A program made the position numbers and the translations under genes. 22,963 bases of DNA. It comes from Defluviitaleaceae bacterium. GTDB lineage: Bacteria; Bacillota; Clostridia; Lachnospirales; WRAX01. Of the stretch, positions 6,677-13,558 are shown one piece after another; position 1 is the first letter of the stretch, and the number at the start of each line of letters is the position of its first letter. The notes under the pieces are model-generated. The model had not been told where the DNA came from. It made no database searches and worked only from the letters and a program-made list of their open reading frames with translations. The stretch covers positions 1 to 22,963 of the forward strand of contig WQSI01000014.1 in assembly GCA_009787945.1 (NCBI GenBank). The letters are read 5' to 3'.

Positions 6677-8086
6677 ATGAAAAGACTTTTATTGCTACTT
6701 TCTTTGGTGGCTGCCACAATAATCTTTTCTGCTTGCGGGTCAGAAGAAACGGTTTACGAACCATATGAACCAATTTACGAAGAAAGCTATGAGGAAATAT
6801 ACGAACCGCAATACGAATACGCGGAAATTGAAGGGGTCTACAGGCGCATAATGCCCCGTGGGTCACTGACCATTGAACATTTTCTTGAGGATTTGGACTA
6901 TATGGTCTATGTCCTTGAAAACAATTTTGCCCTGTTAGATGTGGCATATTGGGCGCATGGGATTGATTACCGCCAGCTAGCACAACAAGCCCGCTCTCTT
7001 GTGTTAGAAATGGATGAACCTTGTGAGGACACGTTTTCGGCTATAGTGATTTACAGTTTCTTGCCCCTTTTTAGGACGGGGAATTTCACCATTTTCTCAC
7101 TTGATAGCCTAGAGGAACATCAGCAAACATTTCGTCGTTATACTGGCGTAAAACACACTATGAACATGGATTTAACTCGGTCGCCTTTGGCAAATCGGTT
7201 TTACGGGTCTGAGGACCAATACCGCAGAAATACTTTTGCCAGGAAAATTGAAGAGTTGATAGAAACTTATGGTATGCCCTTTAACCGCACCTTTGGCGCA
7301 GTCCCTCAACCAGTTGTTACAGAAATCATCGAAGCTGGCAGAATAGCTTATGTTTCAACGGGTCACTCTTCGGCATATTTGTGGGATGCAAGGCATAAAA
7401 TCTTTGACTTCAAGCAACAGGTTTCAAATTACCAACACTTGATATTAGATTTGCGGGAGAATACAGGTGGCGGCATTGGTGCTTTTTTGGATATTTTGCT
7501 GCGCCCCCATTTAAGAGAGGACTTTGAAGCCCCCATGGTTTTCCAGTTCTTTATGGATGCGCCATATATCAATAGATTTGGTGACCTTCTACTGCAACCT
7601 ACCATAGGCAGTTTTGATTTAATGGGTTTGCAAGACCCCCGTCGCGCCCACGAAATTTTAGAAGAATTTAACCTGCCAGAAATTAACCTAGATGACATGG
7701 CTCGTCTGGATTATGGCGCGCCCTCAAGAAGAGATAGACCGATAATACCCAATAGAGCGTTTTTCCCAGAAGAATATATATTTGACGGCAACATTTGGTT
7801 GCTAACCGACCAAGGTACGACCGCTGCCAGCACACTTTTCGCCTGGTACGCACAAGAGCTTGAATTTGCCACCATTGTGGGGGATAGGACTGGCGGCGTG
7901 GTTGGTGGACCTCGCACCATGTCATTTATGCCAAATACTGGTATCATTTTCCAATTTGATGTATTTTATTTAACGGACAGCAGAGGCAGACCTTTGGAGG
8001 CAGGGGTCATCCCTCACCACTTTAACCGCGAAGGCATGGACGCATTAGAAACCACTCTCGCCCTAATTTATGAGGGCGAATGGTAA
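6677..8086 (+). CDS. S41-protease-like lipoprotein, copy A, nucleophile replaced by Ala
   Basis: A 469-residue predicted lipoprotein with a TSPc/S41 peptidase fold. The signal peptide ends in a lipobox (IFSAC, Cys20), followed by a Tyr/Glu-rich spacer of repeated EPYEP-like units. A helical region around DLDYMVYVLENNFALLD leads to the S41 core: IAYVSTG, then LILDLRENTGG (family DLR-x-N-x-GG), and the segment LTDQGTTAASTLFAWYAQE. Aligned to the S41 motif (S/T)-x-S-A-(A/S)-E, the nucleophile position is Ala383 (GCT, 7823-7825), so proteolysis is unlikely and a binding role is inferred. The tail VVGDRTGG...GGPRTMSFMPNTG fits the substrate-side loop. The ribosome binding site is GGAGGGTG at the end of the GNAT gene. 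Confidence 0.82.
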   Translation: MKRLLLLLSLVAATIIFSACGSEETVYEPYEPIYEESYEEIYEPQYEYAEIEGVYRRIMPRGSLTIEHFLEDLDYMVYVLENNFALLDVAYWAHGIDYRQLAQQARSLVLEMDEPCEDTFSAIVIYSFLPLFRTGNFTIFSLDSLEEHQQTFRRYTGVKHTMNMDLTRSPLANRFYGSEDQYRRNTFARKIEELIETYGMPFNRTFGAVPQPVVTEIIEAGRIAYVSTGHSSAYLWDARHKIFDFKQQVSNYQHLILDLRENTGGGIGAFLDILLRPHLREDFEAPMVFQFFMDAPYINRFGDLLLQPTIGSFDLMGLQDPRRAHEILEEFNLPEINLDDMARLDYGAPSRRDRPIIPNRAFFPEEYIFDGNIWLLTDQGTTAASTLFAWYAQELEFATIVGDRTGGVVGGPRTMSFMPNTGIIFQFDVFYLTDSRGRPLEAGVIPHHFNREGMDALETTLALIYEGEW

Positions 8087-8095
8087 ATACCAAGC

Positions 8096-8143
8096 TATAT
8101 GGATGCGGGAATACCCCGCAAATCAATGAAACGGAGGGTTTAG
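8096..8143 (+). pseudogene. Remnant of the GNAT gene 3' end (15 codons plus stop)
   Basis: Reads YMDAGIPRKSMKRRV and TAG, against YMDAGIPHKSMKRRV and TAG at the end of the intact gene (6626-6673). It has no start of its own. It is a scar of the tandem duplication and still supplies the GGAGGGT ribosome binding site for lipoprotein copy B. Confidence 0.9.
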
Positions 8144-8146
8144 AAC

Positions 8147-9592
8147 ATGAAAATGATTATCTTGGTATCAATATTGGTGATAACAGCGGTAATTTTCGCT
8201 GCTTGCGGTGGGTCGTCTACGGATGAGGATTATTTTATTGACTACACAACAGAAAACGGCTTTGATTATGGCGGTTTACATGATGACAACGAAGATTACA
8301 ACGAAATCCAATTTGTGGAAATTGAAGGGGTTATGCGGGAAATCCGCCCCCGTGGTTCGCTAACCATTGATGATTTTTTAGCAGATTTGGATTATATGGT
8401 TTACGTCCTTGAAAACAATTTTGCCCTGCTAGATGTAGCATATTGGGCGCATGGTATAGATTACAAAGAACTTGCAGAGCAAGCCCGCCGTCTTGTGCTA
8501 GACATGGACGAGCCTTGCGAGGACACCTTTTTGGCAATAGTAAGTTACAGCTTTATGCCGTTACTTGGCACAGGGCATTTCCAAATTGTTGGTCATAGCA
8601 CCCACGCTTCAATGGCAAACAATAGTTTTTATGGTGGCTATCTAGGCAGAAAGCATTTGATGAATGTCGAATTAGTGCGCTCTCCTCTGGCAAGAAGATT
8701 TTATACTGGTAACACAGGTCATATTCACACTTCCAACACGGCAATGGAACAGTTAATAGAACTTTATGGTATGCCCTTTAACCGCTTGCTTGCAGGTGAA
8801 CCATCCATATCCCAGCCTGTTACTACAGAAATTATTGAAGAAGGCAGAATTGCTTATATATCATCAGGGCGCAATATGGCAGAGTTAGCGAATGCACAAA
8901 ACCAAATTTTCAGCTTCAAGAGAGAAATTGCCGACTTTGACCATCTAATACTAGATTTAAGAGGAAATATCGGGGGTAATGTGGGAAGTTTTCTGCATGT
9001 TCTCCTAAGACCCCATTTGCGGGAGGCCACGGAAGCTCCTTTGGCTTTTTACTTCTTCCAAGACAGCCCATATATTCGCAGGTTTGGCGACCTTTTGTTT
9101 GAAGCCACTATAAGCAGTGGTGGTATGACCATAACCGAACCTTATCGTCCTGCCGAAGAGATTTTAGCGGCATTTGACTTACCAGAAATCAACCATGACG
9201 ACATTGCGCGCCTGCATTACGGCGCACCCGCCAGATTTTACAGTCTTTTGATACCTAACTGGATACTGGTTGCTCCCGACTTTGAGTTTAATGGTAAAAT
9301 TTGGATGTTAACCGACGAAAGTATGGGTTCGGCAAGCACTGCAGCCCCTTGGATTGCTAAAGAAATGGGGTTTGCAACCCTTGTGGGAGAAACAACCGCT
9401 GGCGTTTTGGGCGGACCGCGCACGCTGGCATTTATGCCCAATACTGGCATCATTTTCTATTTTGATATGTTTTATCTAACAGACAGCAGGGGCAGACCTT
9501 TGGAGGCGGGAGTCATCCCCCACCACTTTAACCGCGAAGGCATGGACGCATTGGAAACCACTCTCGCCCTAATTTATGAGGGCGAATGGTAA
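8147..9592 (+). CDS. S41-protease-like lipoprotein, copy B, serine retained
   Basis: A 481-residue paralogue of the preceding gene. The signal peptide ends in the lipobox IFAAC, followed by an acidic, Tyr/Asp-rich spacer, so it should sit on the outer face of the membrane. Long blocks match copy A, such as DLDYMVYVLENNFALLDVAYWAHGIDY and the last 50 residues. The S41 core shows LILDLRGNIGG and LTDESMGSASTAAPWIAKE, where Ser395 (TCG, 9329-9331) occupies the nucleophile position that is Ala in copy A. The Lys of the CtpA branch (FGKG) is not present (TAGV), so the protein is closer to the TSPc/tricorn-like branch. Substrate unknown. It lies between copy A and nspC in one operon. Confidence 0.82.
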   Translation: MKMIILVSILVITAVIFAACGGSSTDEDYFIDYTTENGFDYGGLHDDNEDYNEIQFVEIEGVMREIRPRGSLTIDDFLADLDYMVYVLENNFALLDVAYWAHGIDYKELAEQARRLVLDMDEPCEDTFLAIVSYSFMPLLGTGHFQIVGHSTHASMANNSFYGGYLGRKHLMNVELVRSPLARRFYTGNTGHIHTSNTAMEQLIELYGMPFNRLLAGEPSISQPVTTEIIEEGRIAYISSGRNMAELANAQNQIFSFKREIADFDHLILDLRGNIGGNVGSFLHVLLRPHLREATEAPLAFYFFQDSPYIRRFGDLLFEATISSGGMTITEPYRPAEEILAAFDLPEINHDDIARLHYGAPARFYSLLIPNWILVAPDFEFNGKIWMLTDESMGSASTAAPWIAKEMGFATLVGETTAGVLGGPRTLAFMPNTGIIFYFDMFYLTDSRGRPLEAGVIPHHFNREGMDALETTLALIYEGEW

Positions 9593-9611
9593 ATTGAAAG
9601 GAAGTGCAAAA

Positions 9612-10739
9612 ATGATAAATTTTGACATAAACAAGCTTGAAACCCCTTATTTTGCGGTGGATGAAGCCTTAATAAAAAGCAATTTGGAGATTTTGGCAGA
9701 TGTTAAAAAACGGGCAGGGTGCAAAATTTTGCTTGCCCAGAAGGCGTTTTCTATGTTTGCAACATACCCCCTAATTAGCCAGTGTTTAGACGGCACATGT
9801 GCCTCTGGTCTACATGAGGCTCTTCTCGCTCACGAGCATTTTGCAGGGGAAAATCACATTTTCTCCCCTGCATACACCGAAAAAGACATGCCCGAAATTT
9901 TGCGGGTTTGTGACCATTTGATTTTTAATTCCTTTAGCCAGTGGGAGCGGTTTCGCCATTTGGCGGAGGGCAAGACCTGCGGCATCCGCATAAATCCTGA
10001 GTTTTCAACCCAAGACACGGCAATTTATGACCCTTGCTCTCCTATGTCACGCCTTGGAGTCACCCGCGGCAATTTCCGCCCTGACCTGCTCGAGGGCATT
10101 AGCGGCATGCACTTCCACACCCTTTGCCAACAAGGGGCAGAGGAATTGGCGGCAACCTTCAAAGCCGCAGAGGAAAAGTTTGGAGAGTTTTTCCATAAAA
10201 TGGATTGGCTTAACTTTGGGGGCGGCCATCACATCACGCGAGATGGCTACAATATTCAGCTTTTGGTGGACACAATAAAGCACGCCAAGCAAAAGTATGG
10301 TGTAAAAATTTATTTAGAGCCTGGGGAGGCAATTGCCCTTGACGCTGGCTTTTTGGTGGCGCAGGTTATAGACATTATCGACAATGGCGGCAAAATCGCC
10401 ATTTTAGACGCTTCTGCAGCCTGCCACATGCCCGATGTCCTCGAAATGCCCTATCGCCCACATATTATAGGGAGCGGGCAACCAGAAGAAAAGCCCCACA
10501 CCTACCGCCTAGGAGGCCCAAGCTGCCTAGCGGGCGACATCATCGGCGACTATTCCTTTGAAACCCCCTTAGAAATTGGCACACGCCTAATTTTTACCGA
10601 CATGGCAATATACTCCATGGTAAAAACCAACACCTTCAACGGCATAAAACTGCCAGACCTCGCCCTCCACAAACTGGACGGCACACTGGAGCTTGTAAAA
10701 ACCTTTGGTTATGAAGATTTTAAAATGCGCTTGTCGTAA
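9612..10739 (+). CDS. nspC: Carboxynorspermidine/carboxyspermidine decarboxylase
   Basis: A PLP-dependent alanine-racemase-fold decarboxylase that makes norspermidine or spermidine from the carboxylated precursor. 375 residues, the usual size. Visible: TPYFAVDEALIKSNLE, then LLAQKAFS with the PLP lysine Lys44, SRLGV, GMHFHTLCQQ, the LNFGGGHHIT phosphate-binding segment, EPGEA, and near the end GGPSCLAGDIIGDY with the active-site Cys and Asp. An earlier in-frame ATG at 9576 lies inside the previous gene, so the ATG at 9612 with AAAGGAAG before it is preferred. The usual partner, carboxynorspermidine dehydrogenase, is not in the window. It closes the GNAT-lipoprotein operon 19 bases after copy B and ends at a strong terminator. 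Confidence 0.93.
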   Translation: MINFDINKLETPYFAVDEALIKSNLEILADVKKRAGCKILLAQKAFSMFATYPLISQCLDGTCASGLHEALLAHEHFAGENHIFSPAYTEKDMPEILRVCDHLIFNSFSQWERFRHLAEGKTCGIRINPEFSTQDTAIYDPCSPMSRLGVTRGNFRPDLLEGISGMHFHTLCQQGAEELAATFKAAEEKFGEFFHKMDWLNFGGGHHITRDGYNIQLLVDTIKHAKQKYGVKIYLEPGEAIALDAGFLVAQVIDIIDNGGKIAILDASAACHMPDVLEMPYRPHIIGSGQPEEKPHTYRLGGPSCLAGDIIGDYSFETPLEIGTRLIFTDMAIYSMVKTNTFNGIKLPDLALHKLDGTLELVKTFGYEDFKMRLS

Positions 10740-10740
10740 A

Positions 10741-10772
10741 CAAAAAGTGCGGGAGCTATTCCGCACTTTTTG
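10741..10772. terminator. Strong bidirectional terminator, 12-bp stem
   Basis: Arms CAAAAAGTGCGG (10741-10752) and CCGCACTTTTTG (10761-10772) around an 8-base loop, with T-tracts on both strands. It sits just after nspC. The stop codon of the convergent membrane-protein gene (10756-10758) lies in the loop, and one stem arm encodes that protein's last residues (TKSAE). Confidence 0.9.
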
Positions 10773-11742
10773 TTTCTAATCTCTTTATTCGCCAATGAAG
10801 TATGCCTGAGGATAATGCAGTTATCCCAGCAAGATACAGTATGAATTGCAATATTGTGACAAACAGCGACCCATCTATGCCCGCAACAAGACCTATGCTC
10901 AAAATAAAATGAGGTGACAACCTCTCTAAGTAGTAGAGTATTCCTATTGGATAGACTGTAAGTGTATGTGCAAAATACATAAAAACTACAGCAGCGACAG
11001 ACAGAGCGATAAGACCCTCCTTAAAGATGTGCCCTAAAAATATTCCAAAAACAGCCAGCCCGAACATATGCAGAAAGACCCCCAAAGCCGCTTGCATGTG
11101 ATATGCCAAATCAGGCCTCCATAAGCCGTCTATATCGCTATATAAGCTCCGCAACATCATCATGCCTTCGCTGCCGCTAACTTGGGCGTATCTTATGCGG
11201 TCGATAATCAACCCAAAAGCTACCAAAACAACCAACAATGTCAGCACGAACAAAAATGCAGTGAAAACCTGTCGTCCTATTATGTAAATGGCATTTTTGC
11301 CTTGTAAACTTTCTTTCTCAGCTCTATATTTGCTTGTTCCAATAAATATTCCTGCAAAAGTCAAGGTGAAAAGTGAGGTTCTAATAAAGTTCGTCAACAG
11401 CGTGTTCAACCTCCAATATGGGTGATTTCCAAGGGCTGAATACCCCCAATGAAACTGCAAATCTAACCTTGAAATGCTCTCCCCCGACAGGATTTGTTCT
11501 GGATGAATAGTGTATACTAAATCCAAATTTTCAAAAGGGGATTGACCAAACACAAGCATATTAGCCCTTATGGTTGAACTTGCCATAAAAAATATAGATT
11601 CAAAGTTGGGGTCGCTAACCAGATTAAATGCACTTATAGCAAGTATAGTCAAAGGAACAGCCGCACAAATTATAAAAATGACCACAATATGCTTATCTAC
11701 ATGTATGGGTAGTTTGCTTGCTATTTTCTTTATGAAATTCAT
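10756..11742 (-). CDS. Polytopic membrane protein, ABC-2-permease-like topology
   Basis: 328 residues with about six membrane segments: near residues 18-40 (VVIFIICAAVPLTILAISAF), 118-137, 155-180 (FLFVLTLLVVLVAFGLII), 215-240, 243-262 (LIALSVAAVVFMYF) and 280-312. A soluble loop of about 75 residues lies between the first two. The layout resembles ABC-2-type permeases, but I do not see a decisive family motif and no ATPase gene is adjacent. GGAGGG precedes the ATG. It is the last gene of a three-gene minus-strand cassette, separated from the previous gene by a 13-bp hairpin. Its final codons form part of the terminator shared with nspC. Function unknown. Confidence 0.65.
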   Translation of the reverse strand: MNFIKKIASKLPIHVDKHIVVIFIICAAVPLTILAISAFNLVSDPNFESIFFMASSTIRANMLVFGQSPFENLDLVYTIHPEQILSGESISRLDLQFHWGYSALGNHPYWRLNTLLTNFIRTSLFTLTFAGIFIGTSKYRAEKESLQGKNAIYIIGRQVFTAFLFVLTLLVVLVAFGLIIDRIRYAQVSGSEGMMMLRSLYSDIDGLWRPDLAYHMQAALGVFLHMFGLAVFGIFLGHIFKEGLIALSVAAVVFMYFAHTLTVYPIGILYYLERLSPHFILSIGLVAGIDGSLFVTILQFILYLAGITALSSGILHWRIKRLETKSAE

Positions 11743-11759
11743 ACTAAGCCCTCCACGGC

Positions 11760-11795
11760 TTCAAGACCGTTGTACGGTCGCGCAACGGTCTTGAA
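11760..11795. repeat. 13-bp inverted repeat between two cassette genes
   Basis: Arms TTCAAGACCGTTG (11760-11772) and CAACGGTCTTGAA (11783-11795) around a 10-base loop. A competing small hairpin GACCGT-TGT-ACGGTC uses the left arm and the loop. A T-rich tract follows only on the plus strand, opposite to the direction of both flanking genes, so on the minus strand it is an intercistronic hairpin rather than a normal terminator. Confidence 0.75.
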
Positions 11796-11810
11796 ATATT
11801 TTATTTTTGG

Positions 11811-12389
11811 TTAATAAGAGAGTCCTGTGGTGCGCTCCATTGTTCTGATTGCATTTAAAGCCTCCTCTTGGTTTGTAGCACCAACAACTATTATTGGAGA
11901 ATAGTGCGTGTCGCCCAACCCATTTTCAAAAACCATTATTAGGCTTCCCTTAAGAAAGCTCCCCCTTTCGGCAAACATAATTCCGAATGGGGGTCGCCTA
12001 GGTTTTTCGCCTAATTCGCCTAAATAAAATATATCAGCTAATCTAAAATTTGAATTTCCTATAAAGCGATGAAACTGCAACCCATCCATTTCAAGGAAAG
12101 TTTCTGGGTATCCAGAAACTGTAACAGAACCTCTAAATTCATTATGTGATGAAAAAATTCTTGTTGAATACCACCCTCGAACCGTTACTGTATGTTCTAT
12201 CGAGTGGCTTGGGTCGGTCTGTATTATTTCTATTGCGGTGGTTGTAAAGTTTACTGGGAAAGGTATGTTTATTGTAATCAAAAACACTGAAAGAAGCGCA
12301 ATAAAAACTCTTTTGCGCTTCTTAGGTTTGTTATTAAGTTTTTTGTAAACTGTGTTCATCATAGCGTCAGTGTTAAACCTACGTTCCAA
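11811..12389 (-). CDS. Hypothetical single-pass membrane protein, TTG start
   Basis: 192 residues. A basic cytosolic N-terminus (KKLNNKPKKRKR) is followed by one membrane segment (VFIALLSVFLITINIPFPV, about residues 28-46); the rest is predicted outside and rich in beta-strand pattern (VTVRGWYSTRIF, RGSVTVSGYPETFLEM, SPIIVVGATN). No catalytic motif is seen and I do not recognise a family. The start codon is TTG at 12389 with GGGAGTGG 8 bases before it; an internal ATG at 12362 is the alternative but has no good ribosome binding site. It lies between the secreted protein and the polytopic membrane protein, all on one strand with gaps of 64 and 68 bases, which suggests one transcript. Confidence 0.6.
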   Translation of the reverse strand: MERRFNTDAMMNTVYKKLNNKPKKRKRVFIALLSVFLITINIPFPVNFTTTAIEIIQTDPSHSIEHTVTVRGWYSTRIFSSHNEFRGSVTVSGYPETFLEMDGLQFHRFIGNSNFRLADIFYLGELGEKPRRPPFGIMFAERGSFLKGSLIMVFENGLGDTHYSPIIVVGATNQEEALNAIRTMERTTGLSY

Positions 12390-12453
12390 ATATTAATCCA
12401 CTCCCTATGTATCATATTCCTAGCAAAGTTGTTATAGTATCGCATTATACAAG

Positions 12454-13383
12454 TTAGTGATTGGGTCCGTTTATACTTAGCCGCGTAGTAGCCGTTGCAG
12501 GAATTATTGAAACATTACCTGCCCCAATACGAGTTCCTACATCTACTGTACTACTTAATGTAACCATGTTCGCGGGCGTTATTAGAGAGTGAGTGCTAGC
12601 GACAAAGTTGCCAGACCATGGGCGTGAAATCCATACTGCTACATTATGAAATAGTCCACTATTCCATGTAACAGAGTTACTGTTAGTAATGCCGAAAGAT
12701 GGCCAAGGTATAGATACGCTTGTGATTGCGATGTTTCCACCAGTTGTGAATGTTTGAGAGAGTCGCATAGAGTACGCGTTACCTTGCCCAAAGTAGAAAC
12801 CAAAAACTTGACCATTTGATAAAGTAAGTTGGCTAGTCCCGAATATCCCTTGACCGCCAACAACTGGAGGAACACTCCACCCTTGCCATCCGAAATTGTG
12901 CATTACTTGTATGTTAGAGTTTCTGGTCGATACGCCCCACTCCTCTCGCCATCCACTACCTCCGATTCCGCTCAATGGGGATATATTGGCGTAATTATCC
13001 GTGGGCGCGGTGTCTTGTTGTGTTTGTGACATCATTACTTCTAAAATTCTAAAATTAAGATTTTCAGGTAGATAACTATTTGCTTCAGAGTCATATTCCA
13101 TAATTACGATACTACCTTGAACATCTTCCATTATTGTAGCCGTATCAATAAGCATTCCATTTTCATAATACGTGCGAATCATAATCGGGAAACCTTCAAT
13201 ATGGATTAATTCCTCCGAAATAACAAACCTAGCACCAATTGGCATATATTCGGAATACAAACCAGGGAAACCTTCATACGTTGGTGGATGAACACTTCTT
13301 CCTAACACATCAATAGGCACGGTTACAAAAACCATAGCTATGGCCATAAAAACAGCGGTAATCCTTAATCTTGTTCTTTTCAT
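12454..13383 (-). CDS. Secreted protein of unknown function, first gene of a cassette
   Basis: 309 residues. A signal peptide (MKRTRLRITAVFMAIAMVFVTVPIDVLG) precedes a region with ARFVISEELIHIEGFPIMIRTYYENG (about residues 50-80), a low-complexity linker near 130-145 (SQTQQDTAPTDN), and a C-terminal beta-rich, Gly/Ser/Asn/Trp-rich domain (SGIGGSGWREEWGV through SVTWNSGLFHNVAVWISRPW) that looks like an extracellular beta-sandwich. No known enzyme motif. The ATG at 13383 has AAAGGAGG before it, so the 66-codon upstream extension of the open frame is not used; that stretch holds the promoter. The promoter carries a nine-G run in its spacer and a palindrome near the start of transcription, so expression is probably switched and repressible. 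Confidence 0.72.
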   Translation of the reverse strand: MKRTRLRITAVFMAIAMVFVTVPIDVLGRSVHPPTYEGFPGLYSEYMPIGARFVISEELIHIEGFPIMIRTYYENGMLIDTATIMEDVQGSIVIMEYDSEANSYLPENLNFRILEVMMSQTQQDTAPTDNYANISPLSGIGGSGWREEWGVSTRNSNIQVMHNFGWQGWSVPPVVGGQGIFGTSQLTLSNGQVFGFYFGQGNAYSMRLSQTFTTGGNIAITSVSIPWPSFGITNSNSVTWNSGLFHNVAVWISRPWSGNFVASTHSLITPANMVTLSSTVDVGTRIGAGNVSIIPATATTRLSINGPNH

Positions 13384-13447
13384 TTTTGTTTCCTCCTTTA
13401 GTTTGGGTTTGTGACAATCTGGTTGCGCACACCATTTGCCATATGTA

Positions 13448-13459
13448 TATCGTACGATA
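13448..13459. promoter_or_regulatory. Operator-like perfect palindrome TATCGTACGATA
   Basis: A 12-bp perfect palindrome that starts about 5 bases after the -10 (13465-13470) on the minus strand, covering the predicted transcription start. An 11/12 match at 1475-1486 overlaps the promoter of the 97-aa gene. Placement suggests a repressor site. Confidence 0.55.
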
Positions 13460-13464
13460 CATAT

Positions 13465-13494
13465 ATTGTAACCCCCCCCCAACCCATTTGTCAA
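13465..13494 (-). promoter_or_regulatory. Promoter with a G9 run in the spacer (putative phase-variable)
   Basis: Minus strand TTGACA (13489-13494), an 18-base spacer containing nine consecutive G (plus-strand C at 13472-13480), then TACAAT (13465-13470). Loss of one G would give the optimal 17-base spacing, and gain of one would give 19. The only such run in an intergenic region of the window. Confidence 0.75.
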
Positions 13495-13504
13495 GGTAAA
13501 AGTA

Positions 13505-13523
13505 TCGACAAATTTCGACAAAT
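13505..13523. repeat. Two direct copies of TCGACAAAT, 10 bases apart
   Basis: TCGACAAAT at 13505-13513 and 13515-13523, one helical turn apart, about 11 bases upstream of the -35 of the cassette promoter. It could be an activator site. Evidence is only the repeat and its position. Confidence 0.35.
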
Positions 13524-13558
13524 GCGTAAAAGAGCCACCAACTTGAAATTTATCAGTG

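Larger units (their letters stand above)
6629..9594 (+). repeat. Tandem duplication, two units of about 1.46-1.5 kb
   Basis: Unit A runs about 6629-8088 and unit B about 8099-9594. Each has the last codons of the GNAT gene, a short gap with the ribosome binding site, and a complete S41-like lipoprotein gene. The 46 bases before each lipoprotein ATG match at 43 positions (6631-6676 versus 8101-8146). The last 74 bases of each unit (8015-8088 versus 9521-9594) differ at one position, while the middle of the genes is much more diverged. Confidence 0.9.

Noticed and set aside
12390..12453. Separate promoter for the 192-aa membrane protein
   Set aside because: A TATAAT is present on the minus strand near 12443, but no convincing -35 accompanies it; co-transcription from the cassette promoter is more likely.
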